Positions 43,333 through 53,133 are shown, numbered from the stretch's first letter. The stretch is 64,000 nt of DNA from Sporomusa acidovorans (GCF_002257695.2 NZ_CP155571.1); one strand, 5' to 3'. Notes: a model not told the origin generated them from the sequence alone. Numbers and translations are program-made.

Positions 43333-43407
43333 TGGTGACCCGTGGGGGAATCGAACCCCCGTTATCGCCGTGAAAGGGCGGTGTCTTAACCGCTTGACCA
43401 ACGGGCC
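43333..43407 (-). tRNA. tRNA-Glu (TTC)
   Basis: Acceptor GGCCCGT/ACGGGTC, anticodon stem CCGCC/GGCGA, loop CTTTCAC, anticodon TTC; CCA encoded. Confidence 0.95.
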
Positions 43408-43508
43408 GTAAAAAAGGATTAATAGGATGTTCCTCGTTCCACTCGGAACTAAGCGATTCACACGGCTTTCCGCGTCGCTCCGCTCCTAAAAATCCGGTTC
43501 ACTGCTTA

Positions 43509-43583
43509 TGGTGGGCCCACCTGGGATCGAACCAGGGACCAGCCGGTTATGAGCCGGCTGCTCTACCGCTGAGCTATAGGCCC
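43509..43583 (-). tRNA. tRNA with CAT anticodon, probably tRNA-Ile2
   Basis: Acceptor GGGCCTA/TGGGCCC with one mismatch-tolerant end, anticodon stem GCCGG/CCGGC, loop CTCATAA, CCA encoded. It is not the initiator (G1 paired) and its anticodon arm and G-rich acceptor resemble Ile2 tRNAs, in which TilS changes C34 to lysidine. Elongator Met is the alternative; a separate elongator Met is at 20284. Confidence 0.8.
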
Positions 43584-43635
43584 TAGAGATATTAAAACAG
43601 GTTTTCCGAAGAAAGCCTGTTTATCAGCTAAAATC

Positions 43636-43711
43636 TGGCTCCCCGAGTAGGACTCGAACCTACGACCGATCGGTTAACAGCCGATTGCTCTACCAACTGA
43701 GCTATCGAGGA
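43636..43711 (-). tRNA. tRNA-Asn (GTT)
   Basis: Acceptor TCCTCGA/TCGGGGA, anticodon stem ATCGG/CCGAT, loop CTGTTAA, anticodon GTT; ends GCCA. Confidence 0.95.
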
Positions 43712-43729
43712 ATATCGCCAACGATGATT

Positions 43730-43758
43730 ATTATAAAACAATGTCCGTGTTACGTCAA
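43730..43758 (-). promoter_or_regulatory. Promoter of the tRNA Asn-Ile2-Glu-Val cluster
   Basis: TTGACG - 17 bp - TATAAT on the minus strand, 18 bp before tRNA-Asn and 15 bp after the sigA stop codon. Confidence 0.88.
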
Positions 43759-43772
43759 GTGATTATTCTATT

Positions 43773-44879
43773 TTACTCAAGAAAATCTTTCAGTTTTTTG
43801 CTGCGGCTAGGATGGCGCAGCTTCCTGAGCGCTTTCGCTTCTATTTGACGAATACGTTCTCTGGTAACTCCGAAATATTGTCCTACTTCCTCCAGCGTTC
43901 GAGCCCGCCCATCATCTAAGCCAAAACGCAGACGAAGTACTTTTTCTTCCCTGGGAGTAAGTGTCTCCAGTACTTCTTCCAGTTGTTCCTTAAGCAACAT
44001 AAAAGAAGCTGCTTCCGCCGGAGCCGGAGCGTCCTGGTCTTCAATAAAATCACCCAAATGGGAATCTTCTTCTTCGCCAATTGGTGTTTCCAGCGATACC
44101 GGTTCCTGGGCAATTTTCATTATCTCCCGTACCCGCTCGACACTTACTTCCATGGCTTTGGCCACTTCTTCAGGCGATGGCTCCCTCCCCAATTCCTGTA
44201 GGAGCTGCCGCGATACCCGAATAAGCTTATTAATAGTCTCAACCATATGCACCGGAATACGGATTGTACGCGCCTGGTCGGCGATAGCTCTGGTTATTGC
44301 CTGACGTATCCACCAGGTGGCATACGTACTGAATTTATATCCTTTATTATAGTCAAATTTTTCTACAGCCTTGATTAAACCCAGATTACCTTCCTGAATA
44401 AGATCAAGGAATAACATGCCGCGTCCTACATAGCGTTTAGCGATACTAACAACCAGTCTTAGGTTGGCTTCTGCCAGCCGCCGCTTAGCCTCTTCATCTC
44501 CCTGCTCCATCCGTTTAGCCAATTTAATTTCCTCATCGGCAGTTAAAAGAGGCACACGACCTATTTCTTTAAGATACATTCTAACAGGATCATCAATACT
44601 AATGCCTTCAGGAATGGTGAGATCAATATCTACTTCTTCGGCCGTTGCTTCTATCTCGGACATGTCCGGGCCTTCAATCAATTCATTGTCCGGAGCTTCA
44701 TCTACAATTTCAATACCTTTATTACTGAAAATCTCATACATATCATCGATTTCTTCAGGACTCATGTCTTCTGTTTGCATGGTATCCATTATTTCAGAAT
44801 ACGTTAACACACCGCGCTTTTTACCTTTATGCAAAAGATCATTCACTTGTTCTCCCGGTGTGGTTTTCTTATCGGCCAT
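43773..44879 (-). CDS. sigA: RNA polymerase primary sigma factor SigA
   Basis: 368 residues from the ATG at 44877-44879 (GGGGGG upstream); an in-frame TTG eight codons earlier lies on the binding site. Regions 1.1 (acidic N-terminus, MSPEEIDDMYEIF), 1.2 (SIDDPVRMYLKEIGRVPLL), 2 (LVVSIAKRYVGRGMLFLDLIQEGNLGL, KFSTYATWWIRQAI), 3 and 4 (LTPREEKVLRLRFGLDDG, TRERIRQIEAKALRKLRHP). It recognises the TTGACA/TATAAT promoters that are common in this window. It follows dnaG, as in other Firmicutes, with a tRNA cluster behind it. Confidence 0.98.
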   Translation of the reverse strand: MADKKTTPGEQVNDLLHKGKKRGVLTYSEIMDTMQTEDMSPEEIDDMYEIFSNKGIEIVDEAPDNELIEGPDMSEIEATAEEVDIDLTIPEGISIDDPVRMYLKEIGRVPLLTADEEIKLAKRMEQGDEEAKRRLAEANLRLVVSIAKRYVGRGMLFLDLIQEGNLGLIKAVEKFDYNKGYKFSTYATWWIRQAITRAIADQARTIRIPVHMVETINKLIRVSRQLLQELGREPSPEEVAKAMEVSVERVREIMKIAQEPVSLETPIGEEEDSHLGDFIEDQDAPAPAEAASFMLLKEQLEEVLETLTPREEKVLRLRFGLDDGRARTLEEVGQYFGVTRERIRQIEAKALRKLRHPSRSKKLKDFLE

Positions 44880-44935
44880 CGTTTTCCCCCCTTCCTTTGG
44901 CAATTAACGGTAATAAATTTATCAATACTTGCTCA

Positions 44936-46750
44936 TTAATGATGTAATTTGCTAATTTCATGTTTAATTCGTTGACTTTCCGCCAATTCCTGCAGAAAGT
45001 TACTATCCCCCATGCGTTCTAATTCATCGGCCATTAGCCGGTGTTGTTCATACAATGCTGTTAAATGGGCCAAGCGAATTGTTTTTATACAGTCATCAAT
45101 CAATTTGACCTCATCATCAAATTCGTTTTCCATCAACATAATATGCGAAAACTCACTGCTTGCCTTTTCACTCAGGCTATTTACCCCGGCGTTAAAGGCA
45201 GCCTGCGATATATTTTTTTCCATATTATACGCGTTAAATATAAAATTAATTATCTCTTGCTGCAAAGTTCCTTGTATTTCTTGTGGTGAGAGGTTTGTTA
45301 AGACATAGGGGACCAGTGATAAATCATCACACATTAAGCGAATCAGCTGACGTTCTGCCTGAATGACCGCCGGGGCTGGTTGCTTATACAAGAGTGCAAT
45401 ATTTATAGTTTTCCCCATTTTTACATTTTTATCCTTTTTGGTTTGAACAATATATTTTGTAATCTCAGTACGTAAAGCGCTTTCATCAACAGCAAGCACT
45501 TGGGATAAACGAGTAATATGCGCATTAACTGCTACCGCGTTATCCGCCTCGGCTAAAATTGGTGCCAGTTTGCCGACAACAGCAATTTTACCTTGAACTG
45601 TTGAATAATCATCTGACTTTAAGGCCTGATCAAGCTGATAATCTAATAACGGTTTGGCCGATTCTAACAACCCCTGGAAGGATTGGCTGCCATGTTTCCT
45701 GACAAATTCGTCCGGATCCTTGCCATCGGGAATCGTTATGACCTTTATGGTAGCGCCTAATGTACGAACAGTATCTAATGCCCGTACTGTAGCATTTTGT
45801 CCGGCAGCATCGCTATCATACGAGAATAGTAGTTCAGCATTCAGTTTAATCAGGTTTCGAGCCTGGTCCGGCGTAAAGGCCGTGCCTAATGAAGCTACTA
45901 CATTTCTAATTCCTTGAGTATAGAGAGTGATGGCATCCATATACCCTTCCACAATAACTACTTGGCGCAAATTCCGGATATGTTGATAGGCAATATCAAA
46001 CCCGTACAAAACGTGCCGTTTATTGAAAATTTCAGTTTCTGGCGAATTGAGATATTTAGGCTGACTATTGTCTAAAACCCTGCCACCAAAGCCAATGGTC
46101 CGCCCCCTCACATCGTTAATTGGAAACATAATTCGATTACGAAATCGATCGTAAACGCCATCCCCTGAATTACGCGGGGCCGCTAAGCCGGCTTTGAGTA
46201 ATATATCCGGAGCAATACCACGCTGTTCCATAAATGTTGCCGATAGTTTATCCCACGATGGCGGCGCAAACCCTAATTTCAAAAAATCAATGATCTCATC
46301 AGCTATGCCACGATTAGCCAAATACTCACGGGCAGGTTTGCCATAATTTGTTTTAGTCAGACAGGCATGAAAAAAATCCCTGGCTAATTCATTTACGTGA
46401 TAAATTTTAGCAATTTCCTGCTCCTTGGCTAGCTCACGCGGTGTTTTTTCTTTTTCCGGCAAAGGAACATTTAACTTTTTAGCTAAAAGTTTTGCCGCTT
46501 CAAAGAAGGTAATATTTTCCACTTTCATCAAAAAATTAAATACATTACCACCGGTTTGACATCCGAAACAATAAAAAAAACCTTTGTCCGGAGTCACTGA
46601 AAATGATGGTGTTTTTTCACTGTGAAATGGACAACAACCCCAATAATTTTTTCCTTTCTTTTTTAAGGATACATAATCAGAAATAATGCTGACAATATCG
46701 CTTTCTGACCGCAATCTATCGATAAAATCATCGAAAACCGCATCTTTCAT
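44936..46750 (-). CDS. dnaG: DNA primase DnaG
   Basis: 604 residues. CHC2 zinc domain (WGCCPFHSEKTPSFSV and FYCFGC), Toprim-containing catalytic core (RIMFPINDVRGRTIGFGGR, VIVEGYMDAITL, LLFSYDSDAAG), and a C-terminal DnaB-binding helical domain from about 430. The ATG at 46748-46750 has AAGGTGAG upstream. It makes replication primers. The macromolecular-synthesis pair dnaG-sigA is intact here, without rpsU. Confidence 0.97.
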   Translation of the reverse strand: MKDAVFDDFIDRLRSESDIVSIISDYVSLKKKGKNYWGCCPFHSEKTPSFSVTPDKGFFYCFGCQTGGNVFNFLMKVENITFFEAAKLLAKKLNVPLPEKEKTPRELAKEQEIAKIYHVNELARDFFHACLTKTNYGKPAREYLANRGIADEIIDFLKLGFAPPSWDKLSATFMEQRGIAPDILLKAGLAAPRNSGDGVYDRFRNRIMFPINDVRGRTIGFGGRVLDNSQPKYLNSPETEIFNKRHVLYGFDIAYQHIRNLRQVVIVEGYMDAITLYTQGIRNVVASLGTAFTPDQARNLIKLNAELLFSYDSDAAGQNATVRALDTVRTLGATIKVITIPDGKDPDEFVRKHGSQSFQGLLESAKPLLDYQLDQALKSDDYSTVQGKIAVVGKLAPILAEADNAVAVNAHITRLSQVLAVDESALRTEITKYIVQTKKDKNVKMGKTINIALLYKQPAPAVIQAERQLIRLMCDDLSLVPYVLTNLSPQEIQGTLQQEIINFIFNAYNMEKNISQAAFNAGVNSLSEKASSEFSHIMLMENEFDDEVKLIDDCIKTIRLAHLTALYEQHRLMADELERMGDSNFLQELAESQRIKHEISKLHH

Positions 46751-46759
46751 ATAACTCAC

Positions 46760-47022
46760 CTTATCCAGGCAATGACAAATTACTGCTTTGTTTAGATTGC
46801 AGATTATGCAAATCGTTCCAAGCTTTGACTTTATTCTACATTCAGGTTAATATTCCTGCCTACACGGAGCAACTCCCCGCAAAGTTGTGTACACAGTCTT
46901 TATCATCTTTTAATTTAGTAATTATTATTCAATATAAATAACAAAATTCCTCTTTTACATCTTGACAAGATAAATAATATTTGTTCAAAAACAAAAGCAG
47001 AGCCCTTGTTTACGCTCTGCTT
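46760..47022 (-). other. Region upstream of dnaG holding the dgt terminator
   Basis: AT-rich, no open frame supported. At its left end (46990-47022) a GCAGAGC / GCTCTGC hairpin followed by TTTTGTTTTTG is the terminator of the dgt gene's strand, but lies past dgt (47024), consistent with dgt ending there. Confidence 0.7.
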
Positions 47023-47023
47023 A

Positions 47024-48022
47024 CTAGTTTGGTCCCCCCCAGGTAGCCGGGACAAATAATTTTTCAAACTGTTTTATTGCATACAAATCAGTTAAACCCG
47101 CTATATAGTCAATTACGATCGTTTGCAGACCCCATTTTTCCTCACGCTCTATAAACTCTGTTGGCAAGTCTCCGGGGTTATCCATATAATATTGAAAAAG
47201 CTTACTAACAACGTATTTCGATTTTTTTCTGTCAGGTTCAAGTTCAGCCGAATGATATATTTTTTCAAACATAAACTCTCGAAAGTCATCCATTGCCACT
47301 TTAACTTTGTCAGACATGATAATTTCGTTTTTTCCCTCAGATTCAGTAATAATATCAGATACCATAACGGTTATCATACTAGATGGATTTATCCCTAATA
47401 CCTTATTTACGTTGGCCGGCAGATCAGAAGGTTTAATCATACCGGCACGAATACCGTCATCATAGTCATGACACAAATAAGCAATCCGGTCGCCCCTGCG
47501 GACGATTTTGCCCTCCAAAGTAAACGGGACATTATCGCCGGTATGATTAAGGATTCCATCTCTGACTTCGGCCGTCAGATTAAGCCCCTGCCCTCCCCGC
47601 TCAAGATGTTCCACTACCCTGAGGCTTTGTTCATTATGATTATAATGGCCAATAAGTTCACGTAAGGCATATTCCCCGGCGTGACCAAATGGGGTATGTC
47701 CGACATCATGACCTACAGCAATTGCTTCGGTCAGGTCTTCATTAAGCATGAGACCACGGGCTATTGTTCGCGATATTTGCGCTACCTCGAGGCTATGGGT
47801 CATCCGCATCCGGTAATGGTCGCCCGGTGCAATATATACTTGCGTTTTATGTTTCAGACGCCGAAAAGATTTACTGTGAATAATACGATCCCGATCACGT
47901 TGAAAAGAGGTACGGAAATCACACAAAGCTTCTTCCTTATCGCGGACAGCATCCCGGCTTTTCGCAGCATAGGGTGATAAGATTTTAAACTCTTGTTCTT
48001 CAATTCGTTCACGAACTTTCAT
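47024..48022 (-). CDS. dgt: Deoxyguanosinetriphosphate triphosphohydrolase-like protein
   Basis: 332 residues with an HD-domain: RMTHSLEVAQISRTIA (metal His), AVGHDVGHTPFGHAGE (HD pair), and DRIAYLCHDYDD. The N-terminal RTSFQRDRDRIIHSKSFRRLKHKTQVY is the allosteric/nucleotide region of this group. It hydrolyses dNTPs to deoxynucleosides and triphosphate. In Firmicutes it commonly sits next to dnaG, as here. AGGAGGGGG lies before the ATG. Confidence 0.94.
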   Translation of the reverse strand: MKVRERIEEQEFKILSPYAAKSRDAVRDKEEALCDFRTSFQRDRDRIIHSKSFRRLKHKTQVYIAPGDHYRMRMTHSLEVAQISRTIARGLMLNEDLTEAIAVGHDVGHTPFGHAGEYALRELIGHYNHNEQSLRVVEHLERGGQGLNLTAEVRDGILNHTGDNVPFTLEGKIVRRGDRIAYLCHDYDDGIRAGMIKPSDLPANVNKVLGINPSSMITVMVSDIITESEGKNEIIMSDKVKVAMDDFREFMFEKIYHSAELEPDRKKSKYVVSKLFQYYMDNPGDLPTEFIEREEKWGLQTIVIDYIAGLTDLYAIKQFEKLFVPATWGGPN

Positions 48023-48160
48023 GCTATAACCCCCTCCTCCCTATGTCTATTATAACATTATTTACCTATAATCAACCATAATTCTTGCCATTACACTTTT
48101 TTCTAGAAGCAAATTAATGAATTATTTGCTATAATAAAATTTGAGAAAGGAGGCAGTGGC

Positions 48161-48640
48161 GTGAATTATTCCAAGATACTTTTTGCAACTCTTTTAATTA
48201 TTGTTCTTCTAACAGGCATGGTGTCAGCCGCTAAGCCAATTATAAACGCTGATCATACATACTTTGACATTAACACAGGCCTGTATATGTTAAAGGGAAA
48301 TGTTTACATTGAAGTCCGCAACCGGATTATTACAGCCGGCCAGGCCAAAGTAAATCCGGCTACATTAGAAGTATGGGGCACAGGCGGCATAACCGTGAAA
48401 CAGGATGATATCTGTTTCACCGGGGACAGCGTATACGTATATGGCACAAAAGATCATGCCAAAATTGACGGCGGCGTAAAACTATCCCGTAATGGCCTGT
48501 CAATTGAAGCCGATAATGCCGATTTTAATTGGAGCACTAAAATTGCCGTCTTTAATGGCAATGTGCATGTTTCTCAGGGAACCACCGACTGGTCGGCTGA
48601 CTCCGTAAGCTATAATGTTGACTCCAATAGTTTTCTATAA
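48161..48640 (+). CDS. LptA/OstA-like periplasmic protein
   Basis: 159 residues, GTG start with AAAGGAGG seven bases upstream. Signal peptide (about 1-23, ILFATLLIIVLLTGMVSA) followed by an OstA-type beta-jellyroll (INADHTYFDINTGLYMLKGNVYIEV, ITAGQAKVNPATLEVWGTGG, IEADNADFNWSTKIAVFNGNVHVSQG), the repeating 'A-x-x-A...Y.....GNV' pattern. LptA carries lipopolysaccharide across the periplasm; presence in a Firmicute argues for an outer membrane. Unlike classic LptA it is not beside lptB/lptC here. Divergent from dgt. Confidence 0.87.
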   Translation: MNYSKILFATLLIIVLLTGMVSAAKPIINADHTYFDINTGLYMLKGNVYIEVRNRIITAGQAKVNPATLEVWGTGGITVKQDDICFTGDSVYVYGTKDHAKIDGGVKLSRNGLSIEADNADFNWSTKIAVFNGNVHVSQGTTDWSADSVSYNVDSNSFL

Positions 48641-48642
48641 GT

Positions 48643-48684
48643 TAAAAAAGTCCCTGGCACAAAATATCATGCCAGGGACTTTTA
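48643..48684. terminator. Bidirectional terminator between lptA-like gene and ppsR
   Basis: AAAAAGTCCCTGGCA / TGCCAGGGACTTTTA with a T-run on both strands, between convergent genes. Confidence 0.93.
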
Positions 48685-48686
48685 TT

Positions 48687-49508
48687 TTAGTCGTTTGCTT
48701 GTTTATTTCTTGATACTACTTCTAATATGCGATTCGCAGTTTCTTCAATAGCCTTGTTTGATACATCAATGACCGGGCATTCCAAACGGCGCATAATGGA
48801 CCGGGCATAATCGAGTTCCTCATCTATCCGGCTAAGGTTGGCATAGCTGGCATCGGGCGCCAATCCCATAGTTTTTAACCGCTCACAGCGGATTTCATTA
48901 AGCTTAAACTTATCAATAATTAAACCGACAATCCGCTGCGAAGGCACTTGGAATAATTCTTGTGGCAAGGGCGCTTCCGGTACAAGCGGCACATTGGCCA
49001 CTTTTACTTTTTTATGAGCTAAGTACATGCTGAGAGGTGTCTTAGAAGTACGCGACACACCAATAATAACAATATCAGCTTTTAATAATCCTAACGGGTT
49101 TTTGCCGTCATCATATTTGACAGCAAACTCTACCGCTTCCACACGTTTAAAATATTCCTGGTCAAGTTTATGAACAAGTCCTGGCTTGAGCCGCGGTGCC
49201 ATTTCCGTAATTCGTTGAACCGTATCAATCATTGGCCCCATAATATCCACAGTAAGAATACTATGTTGCCGGGCTTGTTCCAGCAAAGCCTCCCGCAGAT
49301 CAGGCGACACCAACGTATGACAAATGACACAAGTATGTTTTGCCGCTTCCTTCACAGTTTCGGTTATTTGATCCACCGAGTTGATATACGGAATCCTAAT
49401 TATATCGAATCCGCCTGAGTTAAACTGGCTGGCCGTGGCCCGCGCCACCATCTCCGCTGTTTCACCAATCGAATCGGATAATGCGTAAATAATCGGCAGA
49501 TTAGCCAT
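48687..49508 (-). CDS. ppsR: Pyruvate, phosphate dikinase regulatory protein (PpsR/YqfL)
   Basis: 273 residues from the ATG at 49506-49508 (GGAGGGG upstream). DUF299 features: YALSDSIGETAEMVARA at the N-terminus, VIIGVSRTSKTPLSMYLA (P-loop) in the middle and a MGLAPDASYANLSRIDEELDYA C-terminus. It is an ADP-dependent kinase and phosphate-dependent phosphorylase of PPDK or PEP synthase. It overlaps ccpN by 8 bp; the two are a conserved pair. Confidence 0.96.
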   Translation of the reverse strand: MANLPIIYALSDSIGETAEMVARATASQFNSGGFDIIRIPYINSVDQITETVKEAAKHTCVICHTLVSPDLREALLEQARQHSILTVDIMGPMIDTVQRITEMAPRLKPGLVHKLDQEYFKRVEAVEFAVKYDDGKNPLGLLKADIVIIGVSRTSKTPLSMYLAHKKVKVANVPLVPEAPLPQELFQVPSQRIVGLIIDKFKLNEIRCERLKTMGLAPDASYANLSRIDEELDYARSIMRRLECPVIDVSNKAIEETANRILEVVSRNKQAND

Positions 49509-50154
49509 GGTGCTCCCCTCCTCGTCCTTCGCCAAGTTCGACAAATAATCTGGCGATATTGGTTTTGGTTAGTCGTCCGATTACTTCATAGGTTTTCGTA
49601 TCTTGATGATCCGCAATCGATACAACCGGCAAACTATCTACCTCGTTTTCAATAATTTTTTTGGCCGCTGTTAACACAGATTCATCAGGAGATGTTACCA
49701 CTATTTTGGGCATGGGTGTCATAAGGACCTTAACCGGCATTTTATGCAAATCACTGCCGCCCATAGCCACCTTCAGCACATCTTTGCGGGAAATTACGCC
49801 TGCAAGAATGCCACCCGGTTCAACAATAAAAACCGTGCCCACATCTTCCAGAAACATGGTAACAACAGCATCATAAGCACTTGTACTGGCAGTAACAACA
49901 ACAGGCACCGACTGTACATCCTTGACTTTAATTCTGCTTACTTGCTCGGTAAGCATGCTAATTATATTTTTCCCCGTATAGTAATAACCAACTTTAGGAC
50001 GAGCCTCCACCAGGCCGGACATTACCAGGATTGCTAGATCGGGTCTGAGCGCCGCTCTGGTTACATTAAGGCGTTCAGCAATCTGTTCCCCTGTAATTGG
50101 TCCTAAGGTTTTGACCATCCCAGCAATTTTTTCTTGCCGTGGCGTTAACCCCAA
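49501..50154 (-). CDS. ccpN: CcpN-type transcriptional repressor with CBS pair
   Basis: 217 residues. N-terminal winged helix (LTPRQEKIAGMVKTLGPITGEQIAERLNVTRAALRPDLAIL) followed by two CBS domains (PVVVTASTSAYDAVVTMFLEDVGTVFIVE and MTPMPKIVVTSPDESVLTAAKKII). CcpN represses gluconeogenic genes in Bacillus during glycolysis and senses ATP/ADP. TTG start supported by a G-rich site; the preceding in-frame codon is a stop. It sits between ppsR and glyS as in other Firmicutes. Confidence 0.92.
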   Translation of the reverse strand: MGLTPRQEKIAGMVKTLGPITGEQIAERLNVTRAALRPDLAILVMSGLVEARPKVGYYYTGKNIISMLTEQVSRIKVKDVQSVPVVVTASTSAYDAVVTMFLEDVGTVFIVEPGGILAGVISRKDVLKVAMGGSDLHKMPVKVLMTPMPKIVVTSPDESVLTAAKKIIENEVDSLPVVSIADHQDTKTYEVIGRLTKTNIARLFVELGEGRGGEHHG

Positions 50155-50190
50155 TCACTGCCCCCCCTTTTTTAACCCGGGCGTTGCCAT

Positions 50191-52254
50191 TTACATGACC
50201 ATAATTTTAGTCAAATCTGCAGTTTGAGCTGCTAGACCCGCTATAGCCTTTAACAAAGCTAAGCGGTTATTTTTGACAGCAGGTTCTTCGACCATGACCA
50301 TAACGGCACCGAAAAAAGCATCAATTGGCGCTGCCATAGCCGCAACCGCAGTTAACACGCCCTGATAGTTTTTTTCCGCCTGATAGCTGCTTATGATTGT
50401 CTTGGCCTCCAAATAGGCTTTATATAAATCATGTTCAGCCTCAGCAGTAAATAAATTGGTGTCTATGGTTTCAGAAACGGCGTTTTTCGCCAGATTTCCT
50501 ACCCGCACAAGTGCCTGCACAGCCTTTTGCATTGCAATTGTACCACCCTCGACAGCTATCGCCTTTGCCCTAAGCCAAGTGTCATACAAATCATCACTGC
50601 CGGCTGCTAGTACTGCATCAATCATATCATAGCGCAATTGTTCCTCTGTTAAAATATTTTTTATGCGCAAACGGAAAAATTCCTGTAGTTCGCCTGTCAG
50701 TTTAGTTCTACATTCCTGATCCGTAATTCCCAGTAGATCCATAGTCTGGCCGGCCATAGCAGTTAAAGAAACATGATATTGGGCATTAATCATGGTATGC
50801 ACAATTCCCAGAGCCTGGCGTCTTAGCGCATAGGGATCTTGTGAACCGGTAGGGATAAGGCCACGGCTAAATGTGGCAACAATATTATCCATTTTATCGG
50901 CTATACTGATTAATCGCCCGGCCATCGTATACGGTAACCCATCACCGGCAAAGCGCGGCAGGTAATGTTCAAATATTGCTTCGGCAACCTCCGGACGTTC
51001 ACCACTTAACTTGGCATACTCACGCCCCATAACTCCCTGCAGTTCAGTAAATTCGCAAACCATTCCTGTTACCAGGTCAGCCTTAGCCAAATGGGCGCCA
51101 CGCTGGGCAGTAGTAAGGTCATTTTGACTTGCGCCTACCATCTGGCCGATTCCTGCAACTAACCGTTCCAGACGCAGCGCTTTATCATAAATTGTACCCA
51201 GTCCTTCCTGGAAAATAACTGTTTTAAGTTTTTCCACCCGATTTTCTAGTGGCAGCTTCCGGTCTTCCTCAAAAAAGAAACGGGCATCTGCCAATCTGGC
51301 TTTGAGAACCCGTTCATTACCGTGACGGACAATATCAATATATTCTGGCCCACCATTTCTTACAGTAATAAACATGGGCAATAATTTTCCATCTTTATTT
51401 TTAACTGGAAAATATCGCTGGTGCTCACGCATAGGAGTAATGATTGCTTCCGGTGGCAAAGCAAGGTACTTCTCTTCAAAATTACCGCACAGAGCTGTTG
51501 GATATTCCACTAAATAGACGACTTCCTCCAAGAGTTCTTGGTCAATCGTTGCCGTTCCGCCCCGGCTGACAGCAAGGTTCTCTATCTGTTCCTTAATGAC
51601 CCGGCGGCGTACATCCTGATCAACCATAACAAAATTTTCACTAAGCCGTTCAAAGTAATCTTCCACAGAATTTACTTCTATTTCAGCCTGTCCCAAAAAG
51701 CGATGGCCGCGCGTAATCCTGCCGGAAGTCACCCCTGGCAGTGTAAACGGAACCACCTCATTGCCAAACAGTGCTACAAGCCAGCGGATTGGCCGGACAA
51801 AACGCATATCCAAATCGCCCCAGCGCATGTTTTTAGGAAATGATAAACTATTTACTATATCAGGCAATAGTCCCGGCAGAAGTTCCGCGACCGGTCGGCC
51901 AACTTCCTGAACAACGGCATAAACATATCCATCTTTAACAACAAGCGCCGCAGGGTCAATTCCTTGTCCTCTGGCAAAACCTAAAGCGGCTTTTGTTGGA
52001 GCTCCCTGTTGATCAAAAGCAATTTTCACCGCAGGCCCCTTATTTTCACTATGCTTATCAGCTTGACTGATACCTACCTCTTTTGCAATAACGGCTAGGC
52101 GGCGCGGAGTGCCGACAGCCCGGACCGATCCGTAGCTAATCCTGAGTTCTGTCAACTTAGCTTTTGTCGTACTCTCAAGCTGCGCTAATGCATCAGGCAT
52201 AAATTTGGCAGGAATTTCTTCTGTCCCAATTTCCAGTAATAAATCTTTGGTCAT
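50191..52254 (-). CDS. glyS: Glycine--tRNA ligase beta subunit
   Basis: 687 residues. Opens LLLEIGTEEIPAKFMPDALAQL, the GlyS N-terminus; the HD-like central domain contains KADLVTGMVCEFTELQGVMGREYAKLSGE, and a C-terminal DALR anticodon domain ends the protein. With GlyQ it forms the alpha2beta2 glycyl enzyme. Three bases separate it from glyQ. Confidence 0.97.
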   Translation of the reverse strand: MTKDLLLEIGTEEIPAKFMPDALAQLESTTKAKLTELRISYGSVRAVGTPRRLAVIAKEVGISQADKHSENKGPAVKIAFDQQGAPTKAALGFARGQGIDPAALVVKDGYVYAVVQEVGRPVAELLPGLLPDIVNSLSFPKNMRWGDLDMRFVRPIRWLVALFGNEVVPFTLPGVTSGRITRGHRFLGQAEIEVNSVEDYFERLSENFVMVDQDVRRRVIKEQIENLAVSRGGTATIDQELLEEVVYLVEYPTALCGNFEEKYLALPPEAIITPMREHQRYFPVKNKDGKLLPMFITVRNGGPEYIDIVRHGNERVLKARLADARFFFEEDRKLPLENRVEKLKTVIFQEGLGTIYDKALRLERLVAGIGQMVGASQNDLTTAQRGAHLAKADLVTGMVCEFTELQGVMGREYAKLSGERPEVAEAIFEHYLPRFAGDGLPYTMAGRLISIADKMDNIVATFSRGLIPTGSQDPYALRRQALGIVHTMINAQYHVSLTAMAGQTMDLLGITDQECRTKLTGELQEFFRLRIKNILTEEQLRYDMIDAVLAAGSDDLYDTWLRAKAIAVEGGTIAMQKAVQALVRVGNLAKNAVSETIDTNLFTAEAEHDLYKAYLEAKTIISSYQAEKNYQGVLTAVAAMAAPIDAFFGAVMVMVEEPAVKNNRLALLKAIAGLAAQTADLTKIMVM

Positions 52255-52257
52255 AAA

Positions 52258-53133
52258 CTATTTACCTCCCTTTAGGAGCGGATAACCCAGCTTTTCACGT
52301 TGTTCTAAATAGCCTTGTGCACACAATCGGGCCAAATTACGCACTCTGCCAATAAATGCGGTACGTTCACTAACGCTGATCGCGCCACGTGCATCTAAAA
52401 GATTAAAGCTGTGGGAACATTTTAAGACATAGTCATAGGCGGGAAGCACATACCCAAGTTCAATAACCCGTATTGCTTCTTTTTCATACATAGTAAACAA
52501 CGTAAACAACATTTCAATATCGGCAATTTCAAAGTTATAAAAGGAATGCTCGACTTCATTACGATGGAAAACATCACCATATGTAATGCCAGCCACCCAT
52601 TCAATATCATATACATTTTCTTTACCTTGAATATACATAGCCAGCCGTTCCAGTCCATAGGTAATTTCAACGGCTACCGGTTTTACGTCAATACTGCCTA
52701 CCTGCTGAAAATAGGTAAATTGGGTAATTTCCATACCGTCAAGCCATACTTCCCAGCCAAGTCCCCAGGCACCAAGAGTAGGTGATTCCCAGTTATCTTC
52801 TACAAAACGGATATCATGTTTGGCAGGATCAATGCCCAACTTGGCCAGACTGGCTAAATACAATTCTTGAATATTAGCAGGCGACGGTTTCATAATAACT
52901 TGGTATTGATGATGCTGATATAATCGATTGGGATTATCTCCATAACGCCCGTCAGCAGGACGGCGTGATGGCTCAACATAGGCAACATTCCATGGTTCAG
53001 GCCCCAGTGCCCTGAGGAAAGTTGCCGGATTCATGGTCCCTGCACCTTTTTCCACATCATAAGGTTGCTGAATAATACAGTTTTGTTCTGCCCAGAAATT
53101 TTGCAGTGTCAGGATTATCTCCTGGAATGTCAT
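52258..53133 (-). CDS. glyQ: Glycine--tRNA ligase alpha subunit
   Basis: 291 residues. Conserved opening FQEIILTLQNFWAEQNCIIQQPYDVEKGAGTMNPATFLRALG, catalytic VAYVEPSRRPADGRYGDNPNRLYQHHQYQVIMKP and LNLLDARGAISVSERTAFI. It catalyses glycine activation. The Gly T-box at 53240 controls glyQS. The expected upstream neighbour recO is 7.7 kb away, separated by the island described below. Confidence 0.97.
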   Translation of the reverse strand: MTFQEIILTLQNFWAEQNCIIQQPYDVEKGAGTMNPATFLRALGPEPWNVAYVEPSRRPADGRYGDNPNRLYQHHQYQVIMKPSPANIQELYLASLAKLGIDPAKHDIRFVEDNWESPTLGAWGLGWEVWLDGMEITQFTYFQQVGSIDVKPVAVEITYGLERLAMYIQGKENVYDIEWVAGITYGDVFHRNEVEHSFYNFEIADIEMLFTLFTMYEKEAIRVIELGYVLPAYDYVLKCSHSFNLLDARGAISVSERTAFIGRVRNLARLCAQGYLEQREKLGYPLLKGGK

